Shown: positions 5,985 to 7,072 of the stretch, one piece after another
Position numbering within the stretch: position 1 is the stretch's first letter
How the letters are laid out: every line of letters starts with the position of its first letter
From: Roseovarius sp. UBA3070
GTDB lineage: Bacteria > Pseudomonadota > Alphaproteobacteria > Rhodobacterales > Rhodobacteraceae
DNA: 7,072 bases
Assembly (NCBI GenBank): GCA_002366775.1
Contig: DFBW01000185.1
Location: forward strand, 1 to 7,072
Reading direction: 5' to 3'
The notes under the pieces: model-generated
Database searches by the model: none
The model's input: only the letters and a program-made list of their open reading frames with translations
Told to the model about the DNA's origin: nothing
Program-made: the position numbers and the translations under genes

Positions 5985-6896
5985 ATGCCGCTCGAAATGA
6001 ACCGCGAAGTTTTCATCACCTGCGCCGTCACTGGCGGAGGTGGCACACAAGACCGCAGCCCGCATGTGCCACGCTCGCCGCAACAGATTGCCGACAGCGC
6101 CATTGCCGCAGCCAAGGCCGGGGCGGCGGTGGTGCATTGCCATGTGCGTGACCCTGAAACCGGCGCCCCTTCGCGCGATCCCAAACTGTACCGCGAATTG
6201 ACCGAAATCATTCGCGCCTCCGACACTGACGTGGTGCTGAACCTGACCGCCGGAATGGGTGGCGATATAATCTTTGGCGCGCCCGAGGCACCCCTGCCCC
6301 TGTCCGATACCTCGGATATGGTGGGCGCATCCGAGCGGGTTGAACATATCGCAGAGTGCCTGCCCGAAATCTGCACGTTGGATTGTGGCACGATGAACTT
6401 TGCCGAAGCCGATTATGTGATGACCAACACGCCCGGTATGCTGAGCGCTATGGGCACAATGATGACCAAGCTGGGCGTAAAACCCGAGATCGAAGCATTT
6501 GACACCGGCCATCTTTGGTATGCCAAGCAATTGGTCAAAGACGGCGTGTTGGACAGCCCTGCTTTGGTGCAGCTGTGCATGGGGGTGCCTTGGGGTGCGC
6601 CTGATGACCTGAACACCTTTATGGCCATGGTGAACAACGTGCCGGATGACTGGACGTTTTCGGCCTTTGGGCTGGGGCGCAGCCAGATGCCCATTGTCGC
6701 GGCATCTGTGCTGGCGGGTGGCAATGTGCGCGTCGGACTGGAAGACAACCTTATGCTGGACCGCGGAGTTCTGGCCGAAAACTGGCAACTGGTGGAACGC
6801 GCCGCCAATATCATTGAAAACCTGGGCGCACGGGTTATTGGCCCCGATGAGGTGCGCAAAAAACTAGGCCTGACCAAACGGGCGCCAACGTCATGA
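5985..6896 (+). CDS. BKACE-family beta-keto acid cleavage enzyme (probable 3-dehydrocarnitine cleavage)
   Basis: Condenses a beta-keto acid with acetyl-CoA and cleaves it to acetoacetate and a new CoA ester; for dehydrocarnitine the second product is betainyl-CoA. 303 residues, the usual size. ATG 5985 has GAGGA six bases upstream; ATG 5832 would overlap the regulator and is rejected, and ATG 5997 is a possible shorter start. The TIM-barrel fold of the DUF849/Kce family is marked by VFITCAVTGGGG (9-20), the zinc pair His51 and His53 in VVHCHVRDPETG, LNLTAGMGG (85-93), and VGLEDNL with Glu253 as third zinc ligand. FGLGRSQMP (228-236) is also typical. The neighbouring CdhR-like regulator favours dehydrocarnitine over 3-keto-5-aminohexanoate (lysine fermentation), which would be out of place in this type of organism. 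Carnitine dehydrogenase and betainyl-CoA thioesterase are not in the window. Family is sure, substrate inferred from context. Confidence 0.9.
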   Translation: MPLEMNREVFITCAVTGGGGTQDRSPHVPRSPQQIADSAIAAAKAGAAVVHCHVRDPETGAPSRDPKLYRELTEIIRASDTDVVLNLTAGMGGDIIFGAPEAPLPLSDTSDMVGASERVEHIAECLPEICTLDCGTMNFAEADYVMTNTPGMLSAMGTMMTKLGVKPEIEAFDTGHLWYAKQLVKDGVLDSPALVQLCMGVPWGAPDDLNTFMAMVNNVPDDWTFSAFGLGRSQMPIVAASVLAGGNVRVGLEDNLMLDRGVLAENWQLVERAANIIENLGARVIGPDEVRKKLGLTKRAPTS

Positions 6897-7072
6897 CCCG
6901 CCTTGCACTGGCCGCCGCATTTTTGCTGCCGTCAGCCGCAATCGCCGAAGACTGGCACGGCATCTGGAGCGCAGACCCGGCATGGTGTGTCAACGCCGAG
7001 CGGATCGGCAGTGTGACACCCGCCCCGATTGCACTGAACGCGCAGGAAATGCTCGGTTATGAGAACAGCTGC
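6893..7072 (+). CDS. Small exported protein of unknown function, 3'-truncated
   Basis: Sixty codons from ATG 6893 to the window end with no stop, so the gene runs on. The start shares ATGA with the BKACE stop, implying translational coupling and membership of the same operon. The first 18 residues look like a Sec signal peptide: MTR, then a hydrophobic core LALAAAFLLPSA and an AIA cleavage site before EDWHG. The mature part seen is short, begins EDWHGIWSADPAWC and has Cys32 and Cys60, which could form a periplasmic disulfide. I do not recognise a family in this fragment. Location in a putative carnitine operon hints at a periplasmic accessory role, but that is only context. Confidence 0.75.
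   Translation, partial: MTRLALAAAFLLPSAAIAEDWHGIWSADPAWCVNAERIGSVTPAPIALNAQEMLGYENSC

Noticed and set aside
5850..6788. Open frame of 312 codons on the - strand opposite the BKACE gene
   Set aside because: It crosses the divergent promoter and the regulator start, has shadow-like composition, and shows no recognisable motif. The BKACE frame on + is well supported.
1..7072. Signs of a mobile element, prophage, CRISPR array or toxin-antitoxin pair
   Set aside because: No integrase, transposase, terminal repeats, spaced short repeats or small paired frames were seen; the genes are ordinary metabolic ones with uniform base composition.

Overview
The window reads as a piece of an alphaproteobacterial chromosome, most likely from the Rhodobacterales (roseobacter group). 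The grounds are moderately high GC with GC-rich third positions, a TRAP solute-binding protein, a CdhR/GlxA-type regulator beside a BKACE gene, and an intergenic element (CCTCCGGCGGGGATATTTT, then AAGAAG) that I recall as widespread in that order. Genus and species cannot be told from the sequence alone. I see no tRNA, rRNA, CRISPR array, insertion sequence or phage gene. Almost all of the window is coding, and no gap exceeds 300 bases.

Left half (1-4875, all on +): the 3' part of a TRAP-transporter substrate-binding protein ends at a strong intrinsic terminator (821-856). Two further inverted repeats (851-894) follow directly. Then come a glutamine-synthetase-like ligase (914-2269), an aldehyde dehydrogenase (2351-3733) and an iron-dependent alcohol dehydrogenase (3730-4875, ATGA overlap with the gene before). 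The ligase keeps the ATP, metal and glutamate side of the GS active site. It lacks the two acidic elements that make ammonium the acceptor in true GS, so it probably glutamylates an amine. Together with an alcohol and an aldehyde dehydrogenase this suggests catabolism of an amino alcohol through gamma-glutamyl intermediates. Ethanolamine is my leading guess: gamma-glutamyl-ethanolamide, then the aldehyde, then gamma-glutamyl-glycine. The TRAP protein would bring the substrate in.

Middle (4876-4953): a short convergent intergenic gap with a perfect 9-bp stem-loop that can serve both sides.

Right half (4954-7072): a DJ-1/PfpI-AraC fusion regulator on -, divergent from a BKACE-family beta-keto acid cleavage enzyme on +. 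The latter overlaps by ATGA the start of a small exported protein cut off by the window end. Regulator plus BKACE is the arrangement seen in carnitine catabolism (CdhR with the 3-dehydrocarnitine cleavage enzyme), so dehydrocarnitine is the likeliest substrate. The divergent promoter region holds a 17-bp direct repeat (14/17 identical) offset by exactly 21 bp, two helical turns, ending 2 bp before a weak -35-like hexamer. This is a textbook layout for an AraC-type operator, though seen here only by eye.

Overall the window joins two nitrogen-rich small-molecule pathways of the kind marine heterotrophs use on lipid head groups and quaternary amines. None of the protein families is new. The combination and the regulatory structures are what deserve attention.
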